In this document: positions 8,194 through 18,537 of the stretch, piece after piece
Numbering within the stretch: the first letter of the stretch is position 1
Layout: every line of letters starts with the position of its first letter
Assembly: GCA_020633295.1 (NCBI GenBank)
Contig: JACKDW010000011.1
Coordinates: forward strand, 257,542-321,541
Direction of reading: 5' to 3'
Length of the DNA: 64,000 nt
Source: Myxococcales bacterium
Lineage (GTDB): Bacteria; Myxococcota_A; Polyangia; Nannocystales; Nannocystaceae
Notes under the pieces: model-generated
What the model was told of the DNA's origin: nothing
The model's input: only the letters and a program-made list of their open reading frames with translations
The model's database searches: none
Made by a program: the position numbers and the translations under genes

Positions 8194-9563
<1,370 letters not shown>

Positions 9564-9567
<4 letters not shown>

Positions 9568-11387
9568 CCCCACCGTCACGACGCGCCATCCTCGAGGTGG
9601 CGAACGTCATCGCGCTCGTGTTCGACCGGGACTACCGCCTGGTCGAGCGGACGTCAGCGGCGAGCGCGAAGCTCAACATCTCGGGCGAGCACCACGGGCA
9701 GACCGTCGACGAGGTCGAGGCGACGGGCGCGCTGTACCAGGGCTTCGCGCGCGACGTTCGGAGCCTCAGCGAGGCCCGCGGCTCGCTCGAGCGCGAGGCC
9801 ACGCTCGAGTCGGGGCTCGGCGTGCTGGTGCGCCTCGGCTTCGCGCGCGACGGCCGTGACGACTTCGACGGGATCATCGCCTCGTTCATCGACGTCAGCG
9901 AGCTGCTCGAGCGCAACGCCGTGCTCGCGGCCGCGCTCAAGGAGGTCGAGGACTACAAGCACGCGCTCGATCGTTCGAGCATCGTCTCGATCACGGACCC
10001 CAGCGGCCGCATCACCCACGCCAACGATCGCTTCGTCGAGATCTCGGGGTACTCGCGCGACGAGCTGGTCGGGAGCGACCACCGGCTCATCAACTCCGGC
10101 TACCACGAGCCCGAGTTCATCCGCGAGCTGTGGCGCTCGATCAACGCGGGCGAGGTCTGGTCGGGCGAGATGCGCAACCGATCCAAGGCGGGCGAGGAGT
10201 ACTGGGTCGACACGACGATCGTGCCCTTCGTCGACGAGCGCGGGCGGCCGCAGCGTCACCTCGCGATCCGCACCGACATCACCGAGCGCGTGCGCGCGCG
10301 CGAGGGGCTCGTGCGCAGCGAGCAGCGCTTCCGCGCGCTCTTCGAGAACGCGCCGGTCGGCATCGCGATCGCGTCGCTCGACGAGCGCATCGTCTCGGCG
10401 AACCCCGCGCTCGCGCGGCTGCTCGGCTGCTCCCTGACGGCGCTCACGGGCCGCGCGCTCGACGACTTCGCGGTCGGCGACTCGCCGCTCGACGACCCGC
10501 GCGTCGCCGAGGAGCGCCGCGCGGTCCTCAACGGCGAGCGCCGCAGCTTTCAGGCCGAGCGCCAGCTCCAGCGCGAGGACGGCGGCGTCGTCTCGGCGCG
10601 CGTCACGACGTGGTTGAACCCGGCGGGCCGCGACGGCACGCGCTGCTGGATCAAGATGCTGCAGGACGTCACGCGCGAGCGGGAGGCCGCGGAGCAGCTG
10701 CAGGCCCAGGCCACGCTGGCGCAGCTCGGGCGCATGGCGGCCGTGGTCGCCCACGAGGTCAAGAACCCGCTCGCCGGGATCGGCGGGGCGCTGCACATCA
10801 TCCGCGATCGCCTCGACGAGGGGGCGTTCGAACGCGTGATCATCGACGAGATCCGTGACCGCCTCGACCAGCTCAACGGGCTCGTCGACGGGCTCGTGAA
10901 GTTCGCCCGCCCGGTCAAGCCCGAGTTCGAGCGCGTGGGCATGCGCTCGCTGCTGAAGCGCGCGATGAGCTCGGTCGCGGACGAGCGCCTCGGCGACGGC
11001 GCGATCCGCTTCGAGATCGAGGCGGAGCCGTGCTGCGAGCTGCGCGGCGATCCCCGGCTGCTCGAGCAGATGTTCGTGCACCTGCTGCGCAACGCCGGCC
11101 GCGCGATGCAGCCGGGCGGCGGCGTCATCGAGCTGGCGGCCGACGCCGATGAGGACGCGTGCGTCGTGCGTGTCCGCGACGGCGGCCGCGGGCTCGACGA
11201 GGAGAGCGCCGCGCGGATCTTCGATCCGTTCTTCACGATCAAGAACCAGGGGATCGGCCTGGGCCTCGCGCAGTCGCGGCGGATCGCGCGAGCGCACGGC
11301 GGCGAGCTCGACGTCGAGCGAACGTCGCCAGCCGGGACGACGATGCGCGTCACGCTGCCGCGCGCGCCGGGCGACCGCGAGCGCTGA
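9564..11387 (+). CDS. PAS-domain sensor histidine kinase
   Basis: The 607-residue kinase has at least two clear PAS domains (SIVSITDPSGRITHANDRF and NAPVGIAIASLDERIVSANP) after a less defined sensor segment, then HisKA (VVAHEVKNPLAGIGGAL, His in the H-box) and HATPase (LLRNAGRAM, DGGRGLD, GIGLGLAQS). No transmembrane segment is seen, so it should sense a cytoplasmic signal. It overlaps the preceding NtrC-type gene by four bases, making it the likely cognate kinase, with the divergent FixL-like hybrid kinase as a second input. Confidence 0.9.
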
Positions 11388-11907
11388 CGACCGGTCCTCT
11401 ATGACATGACCGATGATTCATATGCGACTTCGCGCCGCGCGAGTCGGCCGGGCGGACAGATCGCTCTGCGAAGTCGCTGAGGCCTCCGGGCCGCCGCGCT
11501 CGAGAGAGCGCGGGTGCGGAGCGCGCGAGCGCGGCGCGGCGCGGCGCGCCCGCGCGAGAACGCGCGGTTCGCCGCCGCGCTCGGGAGGCGATTGTGCCCG
11601 CGTCCGTGCGAAGGTGGCCACCAGGCCACGTCGAGCACGCTCCGCCGCGCGAGCGCGAGCCCGAAGAGGCGCGTTCTTAACCCAAATACGGCCGCGACGC
11701 ACCGTCGCGCGCACACGGCTCGCCGCCGCGTCATATTGAGCGCGGCGCGGAGAGCTCGGCGCGCGAACAATTCAGGCGTGTTTTTGGCCGTATACGGCGC
11801 GTGTAGAAAAGCCTGCTCGTCGTTACAATGTCCAGGTCGGAGCGTGATGATACAGGCTTCTACGGCAGCGAGGAATCGGGTCGGCTGTCCGGTCGTCGTG
11901 GAGGGAG
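11388..11907. other. Gene-free stretch with a palindrome and a possible promoter
   Basis: No convincing gene is seen in these 520 bases; open frames here are long only because of high G+C. The last 150 bases are less G+C rich and hold a perfect 12-base palindrome GCCGTATACGGC (11787-11798) and a TACAAT -10-like element (11824-11829) without a clear -35. These could serve the large gene at 11908. Confidence 0.4.
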
Positions 11908-14871
11908 ATGGTGGCGTTTAACGTCGGGGACCAAATTATCAATCGCTATCTGCTCTTGCGGGAGGAGCCCGAGAGGATGGGCTCGGAGGTCTTCGGGCGG
12001 GTGTGGGCAGCGCTTGATGTCGAGACGGACGATGTAGTCCGCCTCGTGCACGTTGACGCTGAGCTGCTCCCGAACGCCGACGCGCGTGCGGCGTTCATCG
12101 CCGGCGTGCGCAAGGCCAAGGCGGCGACGCTCGAGGCGCTCGTCCCGATCCTCGACGTGACGACGAGCGGCGACGACTGCTTCGTCGTCTACGGCGCGCC
12201 GCAGAGCGCGTTCCCGCTGGAGGAGATCTTCGCCGAGATGAGCTCGGAGGATCGTCGGGCCGAGATCCCGCGGTTCGCCGTGCTGCTCGCCAAGTCGCTC
12301 TCGGCGCTGCACCGCGCCGGGATCGTGCAGGGCCTGCTCTCGCTCTCGACGGTGTTCGAGTGGGAGCGGGGCTACGCGACCTGGCAGTACCAGCTCGCGT
12401 CGCTGTGCGACCACGCCAAGGTCATGCGCCGCCTCGACGACCACGTCGACGGCGTGTTCCGGGCGCCGGAGGTCATCGAGGGCGCACGCTTCTCGCAGGC
12501 GAGCGACATCTTCTGCTGGGCGGTGCTCGTCGCGACCTTCGCGACCGAGGCCGAGCCGGCGGAGGCGATCGAGATGGCCGACGACGGCCGCGCGTCGACC
12601 GTGCTCTCGGAGGCGCTGCTGGAGATCGTCCAGGTCTCGCTCTCGTACTCGCCCGACGAGCGCCCGTCCGACGCGGACGCGCTGCTCGAGTGGCTCGAAG
12701 AGACAGGTATCGCCAAGGACCTGCCGATCTCGCGGGCCGGCACCGGCAACGCGGTGTGGGAGTGGGAGCTGACGCGCGAGCGACGTCGCCGCGCCCGCGA
12801 GGCGCAGGAGCAGCCGGAGGTCAACGTCAAGGCGGTCGAGACGGCGACCCCGGTCGTGCCGTTCGAAGGCTTCGAAGAGGTGCCGACCTACGTGCCGCCG
12901 CCGGACGACACGGTCATGCCCGCGCCGCCGGAGCCAGCGCCGGAGCCGCCTCCAGCGGCGCCGGCCGCCGTCGACGAGCCGCTGGAGGACGCGCTCGCGC
13001 AGATGATGGGCGACCCGCTCGCGGGGGTGCCGGACGAGATCCCGGTGCTGCCGATGTCCGAGGGGCAGAGCTCGGCGCTGGAGGACACGCTCGCCGCGAT
13101 GCTCGGCGGCGGCGCGGCGCCGGAGCCCGCGCCCGCGCGCGCATCCTCGTCGGACGAGATCCCCGAGCTGCCGATGTCGCCGGGCCAGAGCTCGGCGCTG
13201 GAGGACGCGCTCGCCGAGATGCTCACGGGCGACGCGCCCGCGAAGGCGCCCGCGAGGTCGTCGACGCCGGACCCGGGCGGCTCGGCGCTAGAGGACGCGC
13301 TCGCGGAGCTCACCGGTGACATGGACGCCGGGACGTCCGGCGCGGAGTCCGACATGCTGCCGCCGCCTCCGGAGCTCACGGCGCTCGAGGGCGACGAGGA
13401 GTCCTTCGAGTCGCTCGGCTCGCTCAACGACGAAGGCGAGGCGATCGACTTCGGCGCGCCAGCGGCGGACGAGGAGGAGGACGACGACTGGGCGGCCGCA
13501 GCGCGCGCGCGCTTCCGGGAGGAAGCGGGCGCGCCCGACGACGACGAGCAGCCCGAGGAGGAGCCCGCCGAGGTGCTCGACGAGGAGCTCGAGGCGGAGC
13601 GACTCGAGCGCGAGCGGCTCGAGCAGGAGCGACGCGAGCGCGAGCGGCTCGCGGCCGAGAAGCGTGAGCGCGATCGGCTCGAGCAGGAGGAGCGCGAGCG
13701 GGCGTGGCGCGAGCGTCAGCGGCTGCGGCAAGAGGAGTGGGAGCGCGGGCGCGTCGAGCAGGAGCGCCGCGAGCAAGAGTGGCGCGAGATGAAGCGCCTC
13801 GAGGAGGAGCGCATCGAGCAGATGCGCCGCGAGCAGGAGGAGCGTGAGATCGAGTGGCGCGCGCGGCTCGAGCGTGAGGAAGAGGAGCGCGAGGCTCGCG
13901 AGATCGAGGAGCGCGCGCGGCTCGAGGAGCAGGCGCGCGAGCGAGAGGAGCGCGCGGTCCGTGAGGCCGAGGAGCAGGCGCGCGCCGAGGTCGAGGAGCA
14001 GGCGCGCGCCGAGGTCGAGGAGCAGGCGCGCGCCGAGGAGGCGGAGCGCGAGGCGGCCGCGCGCGAGCAGCGAGAGCGAGCGCGACGCGAGGCGGAGCGA
14101 CTCGAGCGCGAGGCGGAGCGTGAGCGTCGCGAGGCGGAGCGCGAGCAGCTCGAGGCGGAGCGCGAGCAGCGTGAGGCCGAGGAGCGCGAGCGCAGCGATC
14201 GAGCGGCCCGCGAGGCCGAGGAGCTCGAGCGGCTCGAGCGCGAGGCGCGAGAGTCGGAGGAGCGCGCCCGTCGAGAGCGCGAGGCTCGAGCCGTGGAGGA
14301 GAAGTTCCGCCTCGAGCAGCAGGAGGTCGAGGAGCGCCGGCGACGTGAACGAGAGGCCAGCCAGGCGCGCGAGCGGGCTCGACGAGAGCGCGCGACGCGA
14401 GGCACGCGCAAGCGCAGCTACTCCTCGGAGATCCGCGAGGCCGAGGCGCAGATGCGTCAGGAGCAGGCGGACCGCGAGGCGGCGATGGTCGCTCGGCTGG
14501 AGCGCGCGCGGATCGAGCGTGACGAGGAGCGCGCGCGGCAGCGGGAGGCCGACGCCGTGCGCAAGCCGATGCGGCAGTCCACCGAGATGCTCGACGTCCC
14601 GCCGGAGATGTGGGGCCGCAGCACGCCGGAGGAGGGCGACCCGCGCGCGATCCCGGTGGAGCGCAGCGCCTCGGGGAGCCGCTCGAGCATGCGTCGACGC
14701 GAGCCGCCCGTGGAGGTCGAGCGCGCGCCGATGCACGAGCCGCCGCCGCCGCAGGTGATCCACAAGGCCGCGGATCCCAGCGATCGTCGCGACTGGATCA
14801 TGCTGGTGATCGTCGCGTTCGTCGTCGGCCTGCTGTGCGGGATGCTGCTGCAGCAGATGATCTCGGGCTGA
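11908..14871 (+). CDS. Giant tail-anchored pseudokinase with long charged single helix
   Basis: The 987-residue protein begins with a ~270-residue kinase-like fold (INRYLLLREE; SALHRAGIVQGLLSLSTVF; FRAPEVIEGARFSQASDIFCW; SPDERPSDADALL). The Lys of VAIK, the Asp of HRD and the DFG motif are all missing, so it should not phosphorylate. An acidic linker follows with four LEDALA-type repeats near residues 356-465. Residues ~560-885 are an almost uninterrupted Arg/Glu-rich stretch typical of a single alpha-helix or coiled coil. A final hydrophobic helix (WIMLVIVAFVVGLLCGMLL, about 962-980) forms a C-terminal tail anchor. GGAGGGAG precedes the ATG. A scaffold or spacer role at the inner membrane is an inference. 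Confidence 0.85.
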   Translation: MVAFNVGDQIINRYLLLREEPERMGSEVFGRVWAALDVETDDVVRLVHVDAELLPNADARAAFIAGVRKAKAATLEALVPILDVTTSGDDCFVVYGAPQSAFPLEEIFAEMSSEDRRAEIPRFAVLLAKSLSALHRAGIVQGLLSLSTVFEWERGYATWQYQLASLCDHAKVMRRLDDHVDGVFRAPEVIEGARFSQASDIFCWAVLVATFATEAEPAEAIEMADDGRASTVLSEALLEIVQVSLSYSPDERPSDADALLEWLEETGIAKDLPISRAGTGNAVWEWELTRERRRRAREAQEQPEVNVKAVETATPVVPFEGFEEVPTYVPPPDDTVMPAPPEPAPEPPPAAPAAVDEPLEDALAQMMGDPLAGVPDEIPVLPMSEGQSSALEDTLAAMLGGGAAPEPAPARASSSDEIPELPMSPGQSSALEDALAEMLTGDAPAKAPARSSTPDPGGSALEDALAELTGDMDAGTSGAESDMLPPPPELTALEGDEESFESLGSLNDEGEAIDFGAPAADEEEDDDWAAAARARFREEAGAPDDDEQPEEEPAEVLDEELEAERLERERLEQERRERERLAAEKRERDRLEQEERERAWRERQRLRQEEWERGRVEQERREQEWREMKRLEEERIEQMRREQEEREIEWRARLEREEEEREAREIEERARLEEQAREREERAVREAEEQARAEVEEQARAEVEEQARAEEAEREAAAREQRERARREAERLEREAERERREAEREQLEAEREQREAEERERSDRAAREAEELERLEREARESEERARREREARAVEEKFRLEQQEVEERRRREREASQARERARRERATRGTRKRSYSSEIREAEAQMRQEQADREAAMVARLERARIERDEERARQREADAVRKPMRQSTEMLDVPPEMWGRSTPEEGDPRAIPVERSASGSRSSMRRREPPVEVERAPMHEPPPPQVIHKAADPSDRRDWIMLVIVAFVVGLLCGMLLQQMISG

Positions 14872-14926
14872 TCGTCACGCCGCGACGCGGGCGTTCATCG
14901 CCCGCGTCGCGTGTCGTCGGCTCGGC

Positions 14927-15346
14927 TCACGCCGGGCCGCGGAGGTGGGCGGCGAAGGCCGCGAGCGCGTCGATCGTGGTGAAGATGCCGAGCAACTCGC
15001 GGCCGCCCGAACCAGCGACGACCGCCGTGCCGAACTTGTGCTCGGCCATGTACCTGATCACGTCGCGAAGCGGCGTGTCTGGATCGACGGTGTAGGGATC
15101 GGCGACCATCGCCTCTTCAACGCGGGTCGTGTGGGCGTCGACGCCGGGGAGGCTCTCGACGAGCTCGAGCTCGCGATCGCTGAGGATCCCGATGATGCGT
15201 CCGCCCTCGAGCACCGGGAGGTGCCGGATGTCGTGCTCGCGCATGCGTCGCTGGGCGAGCTCGAGCGATTGCTCGCGACCGATGGTGACGGGCGCGGGGG
15301 TCATAAATTCACGGATCGGGGCGCGTTCGTGCGTGTGGGCAGACAT
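14927..15346 (-). CDS. Tandem CBS-domain protein (A)
   Basis: About 139 residues made of two CBS motifs (REFMTPAPVTIG...DIRHLPVLEGGRIIGILSDRE and EEAMVADPYTVD...MAEHKFGTAVV...LLGIFTTIDAL). CBS pairs bind adenine nucleotides and sense energy state; stand-alone proteins act by binding partners. The start MSAHTHERAP at 15346 is chosen because the longer frame from GTG 15382 would include the sigma-54 promoter itself. There is no clear ribosome site and the leader would be only about nine bases. It is divergent from CBS protein B (15554-15985). Confidence 0.88.
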   Translation of the reverse strand: MSAHTHERAPIREFMTPAPVTIGREQSLELAQRRMREHDIRHLPVLEGGRIIGILSDRELELVESLPGVDAHTTRVEEAMVADPYTVDPDTPLRDVIRYMAEHKFGTAVVAGSGGRELLGIFTTIDALAAFAAHLRGPA

Positions 15347-15365
15347 GGGTTCGTGCTCGGGAGTA

Positions 15366-15381
15366 TGCAGCGCCTGTGCCA
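15366..15381 (-). promoter_or_regulatory. Sigma-54 (-24/-12) promoter of CBS gene A
   Basis: The minus strand reads TGGCACAGGCGCTGCA, two mismatches to TGGCACGNNNNTTGCW with exact spacing. It points at the gene at 14927-15346. The mirror-image promoter at 15526 and a shared inverted repeat between them strengthen the call. Confidence 0.7.
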
Positions 15382-15435
15382 CCCGCGCTCGCGCGCGCGT
15401 GGGCGGTCCGCTCGCTGCGGCGCGCGCTCGCGGGT

Positions 15436-15462
15436 GAATTCTCGCGGTGGCGCGGAGAATTC
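15436..15462. promoter_or_regulatory. Perfect inverted repeat, likely enhancer site shared by two sigma-54 promoters
   Basis: GAATTCTC (15436-15443) and GAGAATTC (15455-15462) are exact inverted copies around 11 bases. The centre (15449) lies about 70-80 bases upstream of both divergent -24/-12 elements, the usual position for an enhancer-binding activator dimer. GAATTC-type sequence is rare in this G+C-rich DNA. Confidence 0.62.
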
Positions 15463-15525
15463 CACGAGGCTGGCGCCGCGCTCCAGCGCGGGCCGCGAAA
15501 TTTCATCCGTCGCGGGAGTGGCTCG

Positions 15526-15541
15526 TGGCACGCGCTTTGCT
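15526..15541 (+). promoter_or_regulatory. Sigma-54 (-24/-12) promoter of CBS gene B, exact consensus
   Basis: TGGCACGCGCTTTGCT fits TGGCACGNNNNTTGCW at every defined position. The transcript would start near 15552 and run through the CBS genes at 15554 and 16022. A GAAATTTC palindrome lies at 15497-15504. Confidence 0.82.
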
Positions 15542-15553
15542 CAACAATGCGGC

Positions 15554-15985
15554 GTGACCCACACGACGCTGACCGTGGACGTGATCATGTCGCGCGAGCT
15601 CCGGACGCTGAACCGCGCGCACACCGTGAAGCAGGCGCTCGAGGCGCTGAGCGGATACGACATCCGCCACGTGCCCGTGGTCGAGGAGGACGGCGTCACG
15701 CTGGCGGGGCTCGTCAGCGATCGCGACCTGCGCGAGTACACGGTGCCGACGCTGGTCCAGGTGCGAGACCCGGGGCAGCACGCGGCGCTGCTGGAGACGC
15801 CGCTGGACGAGGTCATGCGCGTCGGGCTGCTGTGCGTCGAGCCAGGTGACTCGGTGCGCGCGGCGATCGGCGTGATGCTGCAGTACAGGGTCGGCGCGGT
15901 CCCGGTGGTCGAGCCCGGGACCAAGCGGCTGTGCGGGATCTTGAGCTACGTCGACGTGCTGAAGCTCGCCGCCGAGCGGCTGTGA
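15554..15985 (+). CDS. Tandem CBS-domain protein (B)
   Basis: A 143-residue (from GTG 15554) two-CBS protein: DVIMSRELRTLNRAHTV...DIRHVPVVEEDGVTLAGLVSDRDL and DEVMRVGLLCVEPGDSV...YRVGAVPVVEPGTKRLCGILSYVDVL. The start is uncertain. GTG 15554 lies two bases after the predicted sigma-54 start site, which would make it nearly leaderless; GTG 15575, GTG 15581 and ATG 15587 are in frame and give 23-35 base leaders, but none has a ribosome site. It is the first gene of a pair with CBS protein C, 36 bases downstream, and divergent from CBS protein A. Confidence 0.87.
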   Translation: MTHTTLTVDVIMSRELRTLNRAHTVKQALEALSGYDIRHVPVVEEDGVTLAGLVSDRDLREYTVPTLVQVRDPGQHAALLETPLDEVMRVGLLCVEPGDSVRAAIGVMLQYRVGAVPVVEPGTKRLCGILSYVDVLKLAAERL

Positions 15986-16021
15986 GCGAGACGCGGACGC
16001 TGGAGAGAGAGGAGCGAAGTC

Positions 16022-16453
16022 ATGAGCGAGAGCAGCGACACCATCGCCGAGATCATGAGCGTTGACCTGGTGACCGTGACCGAGGAGCAGCGCCTGTCCC
16101 ACGTCCGTCAGCTGATGAGCGAGCACAAGATCCACCACGTCCCCGTCGTCCGCGACGGCGCGTGCATCGGGCTGATCTCGTCCACGGACCTGATGCGCGT
16201 CAACTGGGGTGACCTCTACAGCCAGACCGAGGCGGTCACCGACGCGCTGCTCGACACGGTCTCGATCCGCGACGCGATGCAGGAGGATCTCAGGGTGATC
16301 CACCGCGACACGTCGGTCGTCGAGGCGGCGCGCCTGTTCGCGGACGGCATGTATCACAGCCTCCCGGTCGTCGATGACGACGATCGGCTTGTCGGCATGC
16401 TGACGACCACGGATCTGCTGCGCTACTTGCTGCGCTTCGCGCCAGGCGCCTGA
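16022..16453 (+). CDS. Tandem CBS-domain protein (C)
   Basis: A 143-residue protein with two CBS motifs (EIMSVDLVTVTEEQRLSHV, HHVPVVRDGACIGLISSTDL; DAMQEDLRVIHRDTSVVEA, HSLPVVDDDDRLVGMLTTTDL). A strong GAGAGGAG site precedes the ATG. It follows CBS gene B by 36 bases and probably shares its sigma-54 promoter. The three CBS proteins differ enough to be separate paralogues. The 3' end overlaps the convergent transporter gene by 31 bases. Confidence 0.9.
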   Translation: MSESSDTIAEIMSVDLVTVTEEQRLSHVRQLMSEHKIHHVPVVRDGACIGLISSTDLMRVNWGDLYSQTEAVTDALLDTVSIRDAMQEDLRVIHRDTSVVEAARLFADGMYHSLPVVDDDDRLVGMLTTTDLLRYLLRFAPGA

Positions 16454-17397
16454 GGGTCCTGGGTTGCACGACCGGCGCCGCGGATCGCGAGCGCGACGCC
16501 CAGCAGCAGCACCAGGACGCCGGCGAGCGTCGCCGGCGGCGGACGCTCGTCGAGCAGCGCCATCGCGAGGAGCGAGGAGCCGATCGGCTCGATCAGCAGG
16601 ATGACCGCGACCAGCGTCGCGTCGAGGTGCTTGACGGACCAGTTCACGCCGGTGTGGCCGATGAGCTGGGGCACGAGCGCGAGCAGGACCAGCAGCCCGT
16701 AGGTCGCGGGCGGGTGCCCGAGGTAGGCCGCGCCGGCGAGGTAGGGCGCGGGCAGCAGCGCGAGGCCGGCGACGGCGTAGGTCAGGCCGGCGTAGACGGT
16801 CAGGCTGAGCCCCGCGCGCTGGGCCGCGCGCCCGATCAAGTAGTAGCCCGACGCGGCCATCGCCCCGAGCAGCGCGAGGCCGTCGCCGAGCAGCGGGCTC
16901 GCGCCCGCGCGACCCGCCGCGCCCGCGTCCGCGAGCGCGATCAGCCCGCCGCCCACGATCGCGACCGCGGCGCCGAGCAGCACGCGCGAGCGCGGGCGCT
17001 CGGAGAGCGCGATCCAGGCGAGCAGGCTGACCCACACGGGGTTGGTGTTGACGAGCGCGGTCGAGGCCGCGACGGTCGTGTACTGCAGCGAGCTGATCCA
17101 GGTCGCGAAGTGGAGCGCGAGCAGGGAGCCCGACGCGATCGTCAGCGCGAGCGCGCGCGGGGCTGGACGTGGTTGAGCGCGCCACGCGGCGCGAATTCCA
17201 GGTGGCCCAAGGAGCAGGCCGGCGACGCCCATGCGAACGCACGCGGCCAGCAGCCCGAAGCCGGGGCCGGGGCCGCCGGGCGCCTGCGCGGCGCTGGCCT
17301 CGGCGAGCCGATAGAAGATCGCGCCGAAGGAGATCGCGAGCGTGGCGACGCCGAGCACCAGCGCGAGCTGCAGGCGTGTCGGACGTGCCGCGCCCAT
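16423..17397 (-). CDS. EamA/DMT-family transporter
   Basis: About 324 residues with ten hydrophobic segments in two EamA repeats (first ending near SLLALHFATWISSLQYTTVAASTALVNT split by loops; second holding HTGVNWSVKHLDATLVAVILL). This is the drug/metabolite exporter superfamily; the substrate is not predictable. An in-frame GTG/ATG pair exists; ATG 17397 (MGAARPTRL) is favoured over 17415 because the shorter protein begins just before the first membrane helix. Its 3' end is antisense to the last 31 bases of CBS gene C. Confidence 0.88.
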   Translation of the reverse strand: MGAARPTRLQLALVLGVATLAISFGAIFYRLAEASAAQAPGGPGPGFGLLAACVRMGVAGLLLGPPGIRAAWRAQPRPAPRALALTIASGSLLALHFATWISSLQYTTVAASTALVNTNPVWVSLLAWIALSERPRSRVLLGAAVAIVGGGLIALADAGAAGRAGASPLLGDGLALLGAMAASGYYLIGRAAQRAGLSLTVYAGLTYAVAGLALLPAPYLAGAAYLGHPPATYGLLVLLALVPQLIGHTGVNWSVKHLDATLVAVILLIEPIGSSLLAMALLDERPPPATLAGVLVLLLGVALAIRGAGRATQDPQAPGAKRSK

Positions 17398-17435
17398 GGC
17401 TGGATTGTGCACCACGCGGCGGTCGACGGGCGCGC

Positions 17436-18479
17436 TCAGCTCGCGCCGGCGGACGCGGCCGCGGCCGCGGCCGCGACTGCGGCGGACTGCTGCGCCGCGA
17501 GGATCGCCTGCATGTCGAGCAGCGCCTTCGCGTCGCTGATCGCTCGCATGTCGCGGTCGAAGCCGACGAGGCGCACGAACGCGACGCTCGCGGCGAGCGT
17601 GAAGCTGAGGTTCGCGCCCGGAGAGGGCCGCAGGCTGACGATCGTCTCGCGGTACTCGTAGACCAGATCACAGATCCGCGAGATCGGCTGGGCGAGGAAG
17701 CACAGCAGCGAGATCTCGTCGTACTCCGACGGATGGATGTTGATGCCGATGCGCACGAGGTAGTCCGCGATCGCGCGCATGCGCTCAGCGACGGCGCGCG
17801 CCTCGATCCCGGTCAGGTAGAGCAGGTTGGCCGCGGTCTGTAGCGGGTTGCCGCGGGTGAAGCCGACCTCGTGCAGCGCCTGATAGATCCGCTCGACGCC
17901 CTCGCCGATCTCCTCGGGCGTCCCGTCGCGGCGCACGAGCATCGCGCAGGCCGGGAAGTCGTCGGGCCCCGTGAGCCACCAGTGATAGCGCTTCATCTGC
18001 TCGTAGATGGCCTTGAAGCGCGCGATGTCCTCGGGCTCGACGGGCCGGAGGTCACGCGCGTTGCGGAGCACGAAGATCGCGACCTTCTCGAACGCGTGGC
18101 CGCGACGCAGCCGCGCCGCGCGGAACAGCTTCTCGACGCGATCGACCTCGGCGAGGAAGGCCGCCGGCGTGTCCTCGGCTTGCAGCAGCATCGCGCTCAG
18201 GATGAAGCGCAGCGGCGAGCGCAGCTCGGAGAACCAGCCCACGCGGTGACGCAGCTCCTCGGCGGTCGCGCGGATGCCCTCGGCGACCGCCGTGGCCGGC
18301 GCGCGGTTGGTCAGCATCGAGATGGCCGCGAAGCGCAGCGCCGTCGGGTCCTCCCAGAACCCGCGGTCGGCCTCGAGCGCCGCGTAGATCTCGATGAAGC
18401 GGGCCATGGGATCCGCGGGGACGCGGAAGCGTTGGGACGCGTCGGGCGGGGCGGAGCGGTGCGGCACTGGTTCGAACAT
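17436..18479 (-). CDS. Conserved hypothetical protein, helical, possibly DUF4003-like
   Basis: The 347-residue protein is predicted all-helical with repeated-looking segments (LRFAAISMLTNRAPATAVAE; LRFILSAMLLQAEDTPAAFL; FPACAMLVRRDGTPEEIGEG; LQTAANLLYLTGIEARAVAE). The spacing of these hydrophobic helices recalls DUF4003 proteins of Firmicutes, whose function is unknown; I hold this at low confidence. The C-terminus is a low-complexity Ala-rich tail. It lies 38 bases downstream of the transporter gene start region, on the same strand, with no clear operon promoter. Confidence 0.65.
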   Translation of the reverse strand: MFEPVPHRSAPPDASQRFRVPADPMARFIEIYAALEADRGFWEDPTALRFAAISMLTNRAPATAVAEGIRATAEELRHRVGWFSELRSPLRFILSAMLLQAEDTPAAFLAEVDRVEKLFRAARLRRGHAFEKVAIFVLRNARDLRPVEPEDIARFKAIYEQMKRYHWWLTGPDDFPACAMLVRRDGTPEEIGEGVERIYQALHEVGFTRGNPLQTAANLLYLTGIEARAVAERMRAIADYLVRIGINIHPSEYDEISLLCFLAQPISRICDLVYEYRETIVSLRPSPGANLSFTLAASVAFVRLVGFDRDMRAISDAKALLDMQAILAAQQSAAVAAAAAAASAGAS

Positions 18480-18537
18480 AGCAAACGAGCGGCCGCGCCC
18501 TGGTCTCGTCGACGGGGGCTGGCGTACAGTCTGGGTC

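Noticed and set aside
13585..14560. Repetitive Arg/Glu codons on the plus strand with long open frames on the opposite strand
   Set aside because: The opposite-strand frames are Leu/Ala- or Ser/Arg-rich mirror images of the charged helix and have no start signals or family motifs.
17401..17430. Possible -24/-12 promoter in front of the transporter gene (GTGGTGCAC)
   Set aside because: The GC element has no GG twelve bases upstream, so the spacing fails.
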